DNA of 43,295 nucleotides. It comes from Bacteroidota bacterium. Its GTDB lineage: Bacteria; Bacteroidota; Bacteroidia; Flavobacteriales; Weeksellaceae. Both the position numbers and the translations under genes were made by a program. This document shows positions 1-8,995 of the stretch, piece by piece. The stretch covers positions 1 through 43,295 of the forward strand of contig JAFAFC010000026.1 in assembly GCA_023423715.1 (NCBI GenBank), written 5' to 3'. Every line of letters starts with the position of its first letter. The stretch's first letter is position 1. The notes beneath the pieces were generated by a model. The model did not search any database, was not told the DNA's origin, and was given only the letters and a program-made list of their open reading frames with translations.

Positions 1-174
1 GAAAGACAAATAATAGAGTAAAAATTGGGTGTAAAACTGCCATTTAACGTTATAAATTATTTTTTCAAAATCAGATGGGCAAATATATTAAATAAATTAT
101 CTCCTACGGGTTCTAAATCAATGAAAAGGCAAACTAATTCAGCTTAAAATTCTCAATTTTTAAAGGACAAAAAC

Positions 175-1530
175 TTACCAGAAGAAATTACCTATCATTT
201 GCATACCGAACGTCTGAAACAAACATAAAACATAAAGGATGGAAAAATTTTCCGAGGTGATATTTTTTAACAAGAGAACAAAAAATGGAACGATATACAA
301 ACAAGCTCTTGCCGTTTCACCAGTCCCGTAAGCCCCTGTCAAAAACATAACAGCCAAAGCAAGAATTCCAGAAACGCTTAATATTTTAACCGACAGATCA
401 TCCGATGTCAATTTACTTTTATTCGAAAACAAAACGGCAATAAAACCAAATGATAGAAACAAAAGGATTTCTGCAATATTTTCAATTCTAGTAAAAAAGT
501 AAATTAATGGTTGATGCAAAAGCCTAAAACCATTTGGGTTTTCCGAATGAGATGCCAGCAGAAAAACTTCATAATGATTATAGCTGGTCAACACAAACAA
601 TAAAATCAGTCCTATCAAGAAGCTTACTCCACATATCAAACTAAAAATAAAAAAATCATATTTTCTCTTGAATAAGAAATAAAGAGTGATAAGCCCTAAA
701 ACGGCGAACAAAAACAATCCTGAAAAACTCAGCATGTTTGTCAAAAACAAACCTAAAACTGTATAAAAAACCGAAAGAAAATCGATCTTTCTACGATTTA
801 TAAAACGCGTAATTCCTAAAATAAAAATCAATGTAGACGTTAAAACCAATGCGTCAATAGAAACAAATAAATAAATATTTACAGAAGGAATCACCGCAAA
901 TAAAAGCAGTAATTGTTTTGCTCTTTCCTTCGCAATATTAAGATTCAACATACTTTTGTAAAATAGTGGAAAGGACAATCCTCCCAAAACTGAAAAAATA
1001 ATTGCGACAGAGGCTATACTGCCACCGGATGCTTGTAAAATCCAATAATGCAATAAAGTTGTAAATGGGGGATGCGTTTTCGTGTGCAACTGAAAGGTTT
1101 CAATGTTTTTGCTGAAATCTTTTAACCACAAATCTCCATTCGTAATCGCAATTGCATCGTTGTAATATTGCCTTCCTTTTAAATAAATAGGCTCCATAAA
1201 ACCTATCGAAAAACTCCCCTGACTTAAATTCCCCAATACAACCAAGAAAAAACAAACGATAGTTAAAACAAAAACATTCATTTTGTCAAGAAATTTTAAA
1301 GCAAAAATCCCGCAAACTAAAAATGCCGTCGCGAAGAAAAAACTTGACCAAAGAAAAGCATTCGGGTAAATCACAGAAAAAGGAAACAGAATTCCAGTTC
1401 CTGTATAGCCATCATGAAAATGCTGATAATAAAAATTAGCACCGGCTAAAACTAACCAGATAAAAATGGCAATAAAAAAGATTGACCAAGGAAATTTCTT
1501 TATCGAATTCCTTTCAATAAATTGATGCAT
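175..1530 (-). CDS. Multi-pass membrane protein, GT-C (family 39-like) glycosyltransferase candidate
   Basis: This is a 451-residue, very hydrophobic protein with about ten predicted membrane segments. Between the early segments a non-membrane loop holds a tyrosine-rich stretch (about residues 113-126) and a THPPF motif (about 152-156). That loop resembles the first periplasmic loop of GT-C enzymes such as PMT/ArnT-type family 39 transferases, which move sugars from lipid-linked donors. The frame extends upstream to a TTG at 1632, but that codon sits inside the terminator hairpin of the preceding gene. The ATG at 1530 is preferred because a TATATTTG -10 box (1581-1588) lies about 50 bases upstream. 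The fold class is inferred from topology and one motif, and donor and acceptor are unknown. No sugar-pathway genes are nearby. Confidence 0.7.
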   Translation of the reverse strand: MHQFIERNSIKKFPWSIFFIAIFIWLVLAGANFYYQHFHDGYTGTGILFPFSVIYPNAFLWSSFFFATAFLVCGIFALKFLDKMNVFVLTIVCFFLVVLGNLSQGSFSIGFMEPIYLKGRQYYNDAIAITNGDLWLKDFSKNIETFQLHTKTHPPFTTLLHYWILQASGGSIASVAIIFSVLGGLSFPLFYKSMLNLNIAKERAKQLLLLFAVIPSVNIYLFVSIDALVLTSTLIFILGITRFINRRKIDFLSVFYTVLGLFLTNMLSFSGLFLFAVLGLITLYFLFKRKYDFFIFSLICGVSFLIGLILLFVLTSYNHYEVFLLASHSENPNGFRLLHQPLIYFFTRIENIAEILLFLSFGFIAVLFSNKSKLTSDDLSVKILSVSGILALAVMFLTGAYGTGETARACLYIVPFFVLLLKNITSENFSILYVLCLFQTFGMQMIGNFFW

Positions 1531-1580
1531 CAATGTGTAGTTTTTATCATTCGCCTTGGGTATTGGCAAAACAATGAGCG

Positions 1581-1588
1581 CAAATATA
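1581..1588 (-). promoter_or_regulatory. -10 box (TATATTTG) for the GT-C-like gene
   Basis: This is an exact match on the minus strand to the Bacteroidota -10 form TAnnTTTG, about 50 bases upstream of the ATG at 1530. No clear TTTG -33 element is present. It supports the shorter start. Confidence 0.5.
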
Positions 1589-1620
1589 AGGAATGTGTTA
1601 CGGACTAAGTAGTAATCATA

Positions 1621-1649
1621 AAAAAAACGCAACTTAAAGTTGCGTTTTT
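1621..1649 (-). terminator. Intrinsic terminator of the FISUMP gene
   Basis: A 13-bp inverted repeat (arms 1623-1635 and 1637-1649, core CGCAACTT) begins six bases after the stop codon at 1655. A T-run follows on the minus strand. Confidence 0.85.
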
Positions 1650-1654
1650 CATAT

Positions 1655-4600
1655 TTATCGTTTTAAAATCTTAATTACCGCTTCGCGATTATTAATGTTC
1701 AGTAAATAAACTCCTGGAAGTAATCCCGAAAGATCGGTTTCGTTCTGTAAAAACTTCCCAGACCTAACCACTTTTCCTGTCATATCAACAACTTGATAAG
1801 TGTATACCTTATTACTGTTTCCATTTATTTTTAAAATAGAACTTACTGGGTTAGGATATGCCTTCAGTTTATCGTTAGATTCTTGGGACGCATTATCATC
1901 CGCACCTAACGTACCTCCATCCAAAGGTAAAATTTCTAGTGGACCTCCTTCAATTCCATTTACGACTGGTTTTACTTTCACACATCGGCAACTCGCTCCA
2001 AAATAAGGATCTGCATTATCGTCGTAGGTTGCCATGTATTTTGAACTCACGTTAGCCGCCATACTTATAGGTCTACCATAACTTCCAGACATTCCTGCCA
2101 TCCACATCTTATAAAAACCAATATCAACGTTTGAATTTATTGTGCTATTGCTATTATCATGCACGGGACGAGTTCCCCTAATTCCGGAAATGGCATAGTT
2201 ACCAATTTTGTAGGCTGCATTATCAAATAGAAATCCCCAATGCCCACTGTATGTAAAGTACGTCCCTTGAAAAGTCGTTGCTACAGGAGCGTATGCAGAT
2301 TCATTCACGTTTTTCTTATAATAAGGCGTAAGACCGTAATTAACATTGGCTAATGAAGTTCCTAACACATCAGGAATTCTCCAACCTTCAGGACAAGGGT
2401 CAAAAACAGATTTCTCCTCGCCTCTACCCCATCTATTGGCAGCCAAATTTGTATCCATACTCAACCAATCCGTTCCATTTGTGTATCCTGCTTGGTAAGG
2501 TTGCTTGGCACTAGGCATCATAAAAACCAATGGATTATTGACAGAATACGTCAAAATTTTTGAAATCTTAGCCGAAATTTTATCCGTAGCTAAGATATTA
2601 GACGATGTATTGTACGAATTAGATGGAATCACATACGATGTATTATAACTGGAACCGTCTATTGTTGTTGGGTAGCTTACCGTTCCGTCAGAAGCGACGT
2701 TTCCTAAGTAAATACTATAAGGCGCTTGACCAATGTTAACAAATGAAGGAATCGGATCTTTTCGCCCCCATTGGTAATGCAAACCTCCAGATTGTCTAAT
2801 TTTAGCCAAATTCGTTGCATTTGGTGTTCCCGAAATTGTTGGAAACTCATCTCTTGCTCCTAAATTACGATCCATAAATTCTGTACTTAATACATTTCCT
2901 GGTTTCACATAATTTAGATAGTTGGAAGCTTCTGCAACAGCGACATCCGTTACATACGGAACTGAGGTGATTTCAGAATTAGTAACCCAAACATGCCAGC
3001 TCCAATAGGCTGGATTTGTCACATTTCCGTTATGTAAGGTAATTACAGCATTCCCACTTTGATTTGCAGTAATTTTAACATCAATATTTGTATTTGTTAT
3101 TGCGGCTAGCGACGCAGGAGATGGATTTGCAATGGTCACCTTAGTAATCAAAGAAGGATTATCCGTCCATAAAACATTCACTTTTAAATCTTTAAAATTT
3201 GCCGAATTTAAAATTTCTTTGTTCCCTAACACAGAACTTTGAACAGAAAATGCCTTACTAATCGGAATAGACAGCATGGTCTCTGTCACGGATTTTACTA
3301 AAGTATAGCTATTCGGATTTTTCATTCCCTCTTTATATTCCACTTCATCATTAAAAAACTCTGTTGGGAAGTTATAGTTATTAACAACAAACAAAGGGTC
3401 TTTTACACATCGGCATCCAATTGCGTCAGACGTTACACTTCCTCCAATCGGGTTATAATTAAACCTTCCCGTAACATTTGGCAATGACGGATCCGGAATA
3501 TCTCCTTGACTTTTATCTGGAGTTAAACCAAAAGATGCTGCACTAACTACACTCGTGTCATTGGTTGCCCATTTAACCATGGTTGCCGTCCAAAGCCCAA
3601 CGTGATGCTGATCTGTATATTGTCCGTTGTGATAATTTCTTAAAATAGCGCCGGTACCAGGAAAAACGCCCATATTGTTCCCGCCAACCTTACTCATGTC
3701 AATCCCAAAGTTTGAATACACTTTAAATCCTTTAAAATACGATGGAACATTGGTATCATTAGGTTTTATTAAATACATTCTAATTCCACCAAATAAATCC
3801 AAATCGCTTTGCTTCATATTTCTTTTAATCCCATAAGGGCTAAAATCTAATCGAACGTCTCCAATATTTGCAACGAGCATTGAGGGAACTCGCCATCCAT
3901 TTGGACAAGGGTCAAAAGATGACTTATTGCGATAAGGAGCTGCATTTGAATCATCATTGTAATTCGTATTGCTTACTAAACCTTTAGAGTTGTCAGACCA
4001 TAAATTCAATTGACTCAGATTAACTGGATCCAATCCTGTTAAATTTCCAAACCAGTTTACGGGTAAATTGGCATTATTCCCGTACAAAGCCTGCCCAGAA
4101 TTATCGTCCTTATTAACATAAATCAAACTAAGTGGATTCTTAACCGCCAGCCTGATATTATCTTTTACATTAGCATCTGAAAGTTTCACCAGTTTCGTCA
4201 AAGCATTAATTGGCGTCCACGTTGTAGTACCCGTATTATCAATAAAACCTTGATGTCGAATTCTACCTGCAGACCCTGTCACTTCATAGAAATCATTCCC
4301 TTTATACAATAAAGGCGGGATAGGATCTTTCCTTCCCCATTGATACAGCAATCCTCCATTTTTTATCCAATTTCCAGAAGTTATAGAGCTTCCAATTGCA
4401 CCTAAATTCCGATCCATCCATTGCCAATCCGAAGACGGAATTAACTCAACAGTTCCATCACTTTTTTCCCTTTTGAGTGCATCAAAACTTTTATAGGTAG
4501 GACCTTGTGTGGGATCGTCTGTTACCCAAACATGCCAAGACCAAAGGATTTCACCATTAACTTTGTATGCAATAACTGCATTTCCTTTTTTGGATTTGTC

Positions 4601-4918
4601 TACTGGGATTTTAATCTTGGCATCAGCACCCGAACCAATAATATCTAGTGAATAATTAGTTCCCGATTTTATCAGTCCAGGAACATCTTCCCACAAAACA
4701 TCTGCCGTAATTGTTCCAGAAGGAGTAGCTGCTCCTCCCATATAATCACCAGAACTCCACATCGCATAAGCTTTCGCAACAGGAATATACATACCGTCAT
4801 TAACCTGATTGGGTTCAAAAATATAACTGTTGGGCGCAAAACGATAATCGTTAGTTTGGGCCATGCTCAAAAGCGAACATAAGAATAGCCCAGAAAATAG
4901 AATTTTCTTCATAAGCAT
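1655..4918 (-). CDS. Secreted tandem-FISUMP protein with type IX sorting domain
   Basis: This 1087-residue exported protein starts with a signal peptide (about 1-21, ending SMAQ). Two homologous halves of about 500 residues follow. Each carries WSWHVWVT (125-132 and 639-646), MDRNLGA (168 and 682), YQWGRKDP (192 and 715), FDPCPxGWRxP (335 and 839) and a CRCVK end (502 and 978). These are hallmarks of the FISUMP (Fibrobacter succinogenes major paralogous) domain. The last 70 residues (from about 1018, KAYPNPV, ending in VIKILKR) form a type A C-terminal domain for type IX secretion. The protein is probably released or anchored at the cell surface; its substrate is unknown. Translation could also begin at the in-frame ATG at 4912 (MKKIL). 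A terminator follows directly. Confidence 0.9.
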   Translation of the reverse strand: MLMKKILFSGLFLCSLLSMAQTNDYRFAPNSYIFEPNQVNDGMYIPVAKAYAMWSSGDYMGGAATPSGTITADVLWEDVPGLIKSGTNYSLDIIGSGADAKIKIPVDKSKKGNAVIAYKVNGEILWSWHVWVTDDPTQGPTYKSFDALKREKSDGTVELIPSSDWQWMDRNLGAIGSSITSGNWIKNGGLLYQWGRKDPIPPLLYKGNDFYEVTGSAGRIRHQGFIDNTGTTTWTPINALTKLVKLSDANVKDNIRLAVKNPLSLIYVNKDDNSGQALYGNNANLPVNWFGNLTGLDPVNLSQLNLWSDNSKGLVSNTNYNDDSNAAPYRNKSSFDPCPNGWRVPSMLVANIGDVRLDFSPYGIKRNMKQSDLDLFGGIRMYLIKPNDTNVPSYFKGFKVYSNFGIDMSKVGGNNMGVFPGTGAILRNYHNGQYTDQHHVGLWTATMVKWATNDTSVVSAASFGLTPDKSQGDIPDPSLPNVTGRFNYNPIGGSVTSDAIGCRCVKDPLFVVNNYNFPTEFFNDEVEYKEGMKNPNSYTLVKSVTETMLSIPISKAFSVQSSVLGNKEILNSANFKDLKVNVLWTDNPSLITKVTIANPSPASLAAITNTNIDVKITANQSGNAVITLHNGNVTNPAYWSWHVWVTNSEITSVPYVTDVAVAEASNYLNYVKPGNVLSTEFMDRNLGARDEFPTISGTPNATNLAKIRQSGGLHYQWGRKDPIPSFVNIGQAPYSIYLGNVASDGTVSYPTTIDGSSYNTSYVIPSNSYNTSSNILATDKISAKISKILTYSVNNPLVFMMPSAKQPYQAGYTNGTDWLSMDTNLAANRWGRGEEKSVFDPCPEGWRIPDVLGTSLANVNYGLTPYYKKNVNESAYAPVATTFQGTYFTYSGHWGFLFDNAAYKIGNYAISGIRGTRPVHDNSNSTINSNVDIGFYKMWMAGMSGSYGRPISMAANVSSKYMATYDDNADPYFGASCRCVKVKPVVNGIEGGPLEILPLDGGTLGADDNASQESNDKLKAYPNPVSSILKINGNSNKVYTYQVVDMTGKVVRSGKFLQNETDLSGLLPGVYLLNINNREAVIKILKR

Positions 4919-4932
4919 TTGTGTTTTTATAC

Positions 4933-4983
4933 TAAAAATGAAAGAGTTGGATATTTAAAAGTTTTAAACGTCCAACTCTTTCA
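4933..4983 (-). terminator. Long hairpin: terminator or 5'-leader stem-loop
   Basis: A perfect 13-bp inverted repeat (4939-4951 and 4971-4983, core AAAGAGTTGGA) encloses a second inverted repeat (TTTAAAA/TTTTAAA, 4954-4968). On the minus strand the stem is followed by TTTTTAG. It lies 42 bases after the arginase-like gene, so it may terminate that gene. It is also downstream of the candidate promoter of the FISUMP gene. Confidence 0.65.
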
Positions 4984-4989
4984 AATGTA
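4982..4989 (-). promoter_or_regulatory. -10 box (TACATTTG) for the FISUMP gene
   Basis: This is an exact TAnnTTTG match on the minus strand, about 65 bases upstream of the ATG at 4918. It touches the outer base of the hairpin at 4939-4983. Confidence 0.45.
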
Positions 4990-5024
4990 AAGAAAAATCC
5001 TTTACTATTTAAATTAATATTTGT

Positions 5025-6092
5025 TTATCTCAATCTTGGGTTCAAAACACCTCTTTTCGCTTGTTCGTAGTCGTCCGACGAACATGGAGTCCAATCTTCG
5101 ATTGCTTCGCCTTCACCAAAATACCATAGGTTCCTAAACGTATCTCGTTTGAAGGAATACAAAGAATCATTTACCATAACAACAAATGTTTCGTATTCAC
5201 ACTCTTTTGGATGCGATTTCTGGATATTTATCCCTTCAATTAGATACCAAATCATTTGAGCCAACAATTGATGATTCAAAACCGAATCTGCATCAAAATT
5301 GAAATTAAAAAGGCCAAATGCTTTCAAATTTTCACCTATTCCAATTTCTTGCATGTAGGCACAAATTTCTCTGCGATTAAGTCCATTTACTTGCGGGTGG
5401 ATGGAGAATGGCTCTTGGAAACTTTCCACCGCATCACAATTCAACGTAACTAAATCTGCACAACGGAAAAAAGGTTCCATTTTATTCGTCGTTCCCATCA
5501 TTTCGGCAAGTCGAATAACATCAAATTCGACTTCTTTAATCAGTTTTACCGAATCAACTTCATTCAAATGCTTTTGATATCCTAAAAGATGGAAATCTTT
5601 CAAAGAAAAATTTTTGGTGCTGAAGATTTTATTCAAAAAATTCTTTTCATTGATTCCCTCACCTTCGTCAACAAGGGAAACTACGTTTGAAATCTGTGTA
5701 TATCGAATGTTTTTTTGATGAAAATTAAGCGCATAAAAAAGAGAATACGCCAAATCGGAGCTTCCACCAATAATGACTGGAATTGCATTTTTATACAAAC
5801 AAGCGGAAACCACTTCCTGCAAAGCATAATGCGTATCTTCATGCGATTTCCCAGAGATTAAATCGCCCAAATCACAAATCGGAAGTTCAAAATCCAACTT
5901 AGATAACTTGTAAAAATACTTTCTAAAAGTCGTAAAGTTCTGAATTTCAGCCTCACCTCGCGCACCACGATAATCGGATGCAAAAACGAGAACGATGCTG
6001 TTTTCTGCTATTTCATTTTGGATCAGGCTTCCCACTTGCCACGGCTCTGTTTTGAATGCCCTTGGTGGAATGATGAAATCATCTAAATTCAT
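5025..6092 (-). CDS. Arginase-fold (formimidoylglutamase-like) protein lacking canonical metal ligands
   Basis: This 355-residue protein follows the ureohydrolase layout seen in many Flavobacteriia, where it is often annotated formimidoylglutamase. The signature segments are recognisable but altered. The GGxHD site reads GGSSD, the DAHxD site reads VDEGEG, and the SFDxDxxDP site reads LNCDAVESF. The histidine and most aspartates that bind the two Mn ions are therefore missing. Later family landmarks remain: NGLNRREIC, then AQMIWYLIEG, then a tail with NLWYFGEGE. It is most likely a non-hydrolytic member or has changed chemistry. It lies downstream of topA on the same strand but has its own -10 box (6106-6113). 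Fold assignment is good; function is unknown. Confidence 0.8.
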   Translation of the reverse strand: MNLDDFIIPPRAFKTEPWQVGSLIQNEIAENSIVLVFASDYRGARGEAEIQNFTTFRKYFYKLSKLDFELPICDLGDLISGKSHEDTHYALQEVVSACLYKNAIPVIIGGSSDLAYSLFYALNFHQKNIRYTQISNVVSLVDEGEGINEKNFLNKIFSTKNFSLKDFHLLGYQKHLNEVDSVKLIKEVEFDVIRLAEMMGTTNKMEPFFRCADLVTLNCDAVESFQEPFSIHPQVNGLNRREICAYMQEIGIGENLKAFGLFNFNFDADSVLNHQLLAQMIWYLIEGINIQKSHPKECEYETFVVMVNDSLYSFKRDTFRNLWYFGEGEAIEDWTPCSSDDYEQAKRGVLNPRLR

Positions 6093-6105
6093 AAAAAACT
6101 TTTCG

Positions 6106-6113
6106 CAAACTTA
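6106..6113 (-). promoter_or_regulatory. -10 box (TAAGTTTG) for the arginase-like gene
   Basis: This is an exact TAnnTTTG match ending 13 bases before the ATG at 6092, which implies a leader of only a few bases. Confidence 0.5.
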
Positions 6114-6170
6114 ATCTTTTCCTATGTAAAAATAAACTTAAAAAATGTCGAACATTCCAATTTACCAATA

Positions 6171-6204
6171 AAAAAGCCATCTACAAAACTTGCAGATGGC
6201 TTTT
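6171..6204 (-). terminator. Intrinsic terminator of topA
   Basis: An 11-bp inverted repeat (AAAAGCCATCT at 6172-6182 and its complement at 6194-6204) begins two bases after the topA stop. A T-run follows on the minus strand. Confidence 0.9.
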
Positions 6205-6206
6205 CT

Positions 6207-8780
6207 TTATTTTTTCGGACTTGCCTTTTTGGTTGTCGTCGCTTTCTTTGCTGTGGTTGTTTTTTTTGCAGCAGGTTTTTTAGCTGGTGCTTTTTTCTTG
6301 GTTTCAAAAGCTTTCGGGTCTTGCTCTTTAATCCAAGCTTTCACCGTTTCCAAATCCATTTGCTTCAATTCTTCCGCATCATACTTTTCACCGTCTGCTC
6401 TTTTCGGAATTTTAAGATTCGTTTTTCCAAACTTGATAAAAGGTCCCCAACGTCCATTTTCCAAAGCGATTTTTTCATCTTCCCATTGTTGAATGTAACG
6501 ATTGGCTTCTTTCTCTAGTTTAGCATCGATTAACTCAACAATATCCGATTGCGAAAGGTTGTTGAAATCATACTTTTTAGGAACATTCACATAAATAGAT
6601 TTGTATTTAATGAACGGTCCAAAACGTCCAGTTCCTTTCGTTACGGGTTCGCCTTTATAGCTTGCAATCGGCGCATCGGCTTTTTGCTTTTCTTTGATAA
6701 TTTCTTCGGCACGATCTTGATCAACCGATAATGGATCTTCACCTTTCGGAATGGAAATGTAAGTTTCGCCCCACTTCACATACGGTCCAAAACGTCCAAC
6801 ACCAATCGCAACGCTTTGACCTTCATATTCATTTAATTCAAACGGAAGTTTGAATAACTCCAAAGCTTCTTCAAGCGAAATTGTTGCAATATTTTGACCG
6901 CTTAACAATGAAGCAAAAATTGGTTTTTCTTCATCATCTTGCTCACCAATCTGAATCATCGGTCCGAAGCGACCAATTCTCGCATGAACTTGCTTTCCAG
7001 ATTTTGGATCAATACCCAAAATACGTTCTCCAGTTGCACGTTCCGCATTTTCTTCAACATCTTCAATTCTTGGATGGAATTTGGAATAGAAATCCGTCAT
7101 CATCTTTTTCCATTCTTCAGAACCATCTGCAATTTCGTCAAAACTTCCTTCAACACGCGCCGTAAAGCCGTAATCTAAAATCTCTTGGAAATTATCAATC
7201 AAGAAATCGTTAACCACTTCACCGATGTCTGTTGGAACGAATTTATTTTTGTCGCCACCAAACTTCTCGTCAAGAACTTCTTTTTTAATCGCTCCTTTGG
7301 TTAGCGAAATACGAACAACTTCTCGCGTTTGTGGTTCAATCTCGCGTTTGTCAACATATTCACGATTCTGAATCGTCTGAATTGTCGGCGCATATGTCGA
7401 TGGACGACCAATCCCCAATTCTTCAAGTTTTCTAACCAAACCAGCTTCTGTGTAACGTGCACTTGGCTTACTAAACTTTTCTGAAGCTGTAATTTTTTTA
7501 TAATCTAAAACTTCACCGATTTTAACTTTCGGAAGTAGCTTTTCGTTGCTTTCCTCATCATCCTCTTCGGTTTTCACAATTCCGTAAGCCTTAAGGAAAC
7601 CATCAAAAACAATGACTTCTCCTTGCGCCTCAAAATGTTGTGACAAACTCGGATTTCCGATTTCGATAACTGTTTTTTCGATTTTAGCATTCGACATTTG
7701 CGACGCTAAAGTTCGACGGTAAATCAATTGATATAATTTGCTCAATTGCGCATCACCAATTGTTTTAACACCAAAATCAGTCGGACGAATCGCCTCGTGC
7801 GCTTCTTGTGCCGACGCCGATTTCGTTGTGTAATTTCTTGGTTGAGAATAATCTGCTCCGTATTCCGAAAGGATTTGCGCTTTTGCACCGTTAATCGCTT
7901 CCTGAGATAAATTCACGGAATCTGTTCTCATGTACGTGATGAAACCTTCTTCGTAAAGACGCTGCGCCAAACGCATCGTCGTAGTCACATTGTAACCCAA
8001 ACGCGAAGACGCCTCTTGTTGCAAAGTCGACGTTGTAAACGGAGCCGACGCAGAACGCGTTCCTGGCTTGGTTTCAACATTAAGAACTTTGAACTGGGCA
8101 TTTTTTGCTTGTTCTAAAAAGTTTTCCGCATCGGATTCTTTAGAAAAGTCCTTTTTAAGTTTTGCGGCAATTTCTTGCTTACCATTGTTTAAGAAAACGG
8201 CATCAACCTTGAAGCTTGCTCTCGGTTTGAAATGTCTAATTTCTTTTTCGCGCTCAACAATTAGTCGCACTGCAACCGATTGAACTCGACCTGCAGAAAG
8301 TCCTGGTTTTACTTTTTTCCAAAGAACAGGTGACATTTCGAAACCTACAATTCTGTCCAAAACACGTCTTGCTTGTTGTGCATTTACTAGATTTTGATCA
8401 ATATCTCTTGGATTTTCGATTGCTTTCAGAATCGCATTTTTTGTAATCTCATGGAAAACAATACGTTTTCTGTTGTCTGGTTTTAATTTCAGTTCTTCTG
8501 CCAAATGCCAAGCAATTGCTTCTCCCTCGCGGTCCTCATCGGATGCAAGCCAAACCATTTCGGCTTTTTTGACAGCTGCTTTCAACTCGGCAACCAATTT
8601 CTTTTTATCGGCAGAAACCTCGTAATCTGGCGTAAAAGACGACAGGTCGATTCCCATTCCTTTTTTCGGCAAATCCCTGATGTGACCGAAGCTGGACTTC
8701 ACTTCGAAATCCTTCCCCAAGTACTTTTGGATGGTTTTTGCTTTTGCTGGTGACTCAACGATAACTAGATTTTTGGACAT
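6207..8780 (-). CDS. topA: DNA topoisomerase I
   Basis: This is an 857-residue type IA topoisomerase that relaxes negative supercoils. The N-terminal TOPRIM domain starts VIVESPAKAKTI and carries the acidic DEDREGE triad at 81-87. The nucleophile is Tyr283 in GFITYMRTDS. The C-terminal part has four Topo_C repeats, each marked by GRFGP or GRWGP, and ends in a Lys/Ala/Thr-rich tail of about 30 residues. There are no four-cysteine zinc ribbons of the enterobacterial type; the repeats replace them, as is common in Bacteroidota. The start ATG is preceded by a TACTTTTG -10 box 14 bases upstream, and a terminator hairpin follows the stop immediately. The gene is transcribed divergently from ileS. 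Confidence 0.98.
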   Translation of the reverse strand: MSKNLVIVESPAKAKTIQKYLGKDFEVKSSFGHIRDLPKKGMGIDLSSFTPDYEVSADKKKLVAELKAAVKKAEMVWLASDEDREGEAIAWHLAEELKLKPDNRKRIVFHEITKNAILKAIENPRDIDQNLVNAQQARRVLDRIVGFEMSPVLWKKVKPGLSAGRVQSVAVRLIVEREKEIRHFKPRASFKVDAVFLNNGKQEIAAKLKKDFSKESDAENFLEQAKNAQFKVLNVETKPGTRSASAPFTTSTLQQEASSRLGYNVTTTMRLAQRLYEEGFITYMRTDSVNLSQEAINGAKAQILSEYGADYSQPRNYTTKSASAQEAHEAIRPTDFGVKTIGDAQLSKLYQLIYRRTLASQMSNAKIEKTVIEIGNPSLSQHFEAQGEVIVFDGFLKAYGIVKTEEDDEESNEKLLPKVKIGEVLDYKKITASEKFSKPSARYTEAGLVRKLEELGIGRPSTYAPTIQTIQNREYVDKREIEPQTREVVRISLTKGAIKKEVLDEKFGGDKNKFVPTDIGEVVNDFLIDNFQEILDYGFTARVEGSFDEIADGSEEWKKMMTDFYSKFHPRIEDVEENAERATGERILGIDPKSGKQVHARIGRFGPMIQIGEQDDEEKPIFASLLSGQNIATISLEEALELFKLPFELNEYEGQSVAIGVGRFGPYVKWGETYISIPKGEDPLSVDQDRAEEIIKEKQKADAPIASYKGEPVTKGTGRFGPFIKYKSIYVNVPKKYDFNNLSQSDIVELIDAKLEKEANRYIQQWEDEKIALENGRWGPFIKFGKTNLKIPKRADGEKYDAEELKQMDLETVKAWIKEQDPKAFETKKKAPAKKPAAKKTTTAKKATTTKKASPKK

Positions 8781-8794
8781 TCTGAAATTTTTTG

Positions 8795-8802
8795 CAAAAG
8801 TA
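8795..8802 (-). promoter_or_regulatory. -10 box (TACTTTTG) for topA
   Basis: This is an exact TAnnTTTG match on the minus strand, 14 bases upstream of the topA ATG. Confidence 0.6.
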
Positions 8803-8953
8803 GAAGTTTTTTATTAAATGCTTTTTTTTCGCGTACTTTTTTTCTAACATATTACTAAGGAAATGAATTTCACACGTTTATAAAATCATAAAAATGAAGG
8901 ATAAAACATTATTTATCAACTGTTTTATACAATGATTTTTCATCAAAATTCAC

Positions 8954-8961
8954 TATATTCG
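8954..8961 (+). promoter_or_regulatory. Probable -10 box (TATATTCG) for ileS
   Basis: This is a seven-of-eight match to TAnnTTTG, 34 bases upstream of the ileS ATG, in the divergent topA-ileS intergenic region. Confidence 0.4.
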
Positions 8962-8995
8962 CAAACTTAATTTTAAAGTAAGAAGAGACATCTCA

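Noticed and set aside
1..174. Partial gene at the left edge
   Set aside because: Stops occur in every frame on both strands, and only a weak inverted repeat (147-161) is seen.
1531..1632. TTG-initiated N-terminal extension of the GT-C-like protein
   Set aside because: The TTG lies inside the terminator hairpin of the preceding gene, and a -10 box sits within the extension.
6122..6492. Open frames across the lysine-rich topA tail on both strands
   Set aside because: They are shadows of the low-complexity Lys/Ala/Thr codons of topA, with no start signals.
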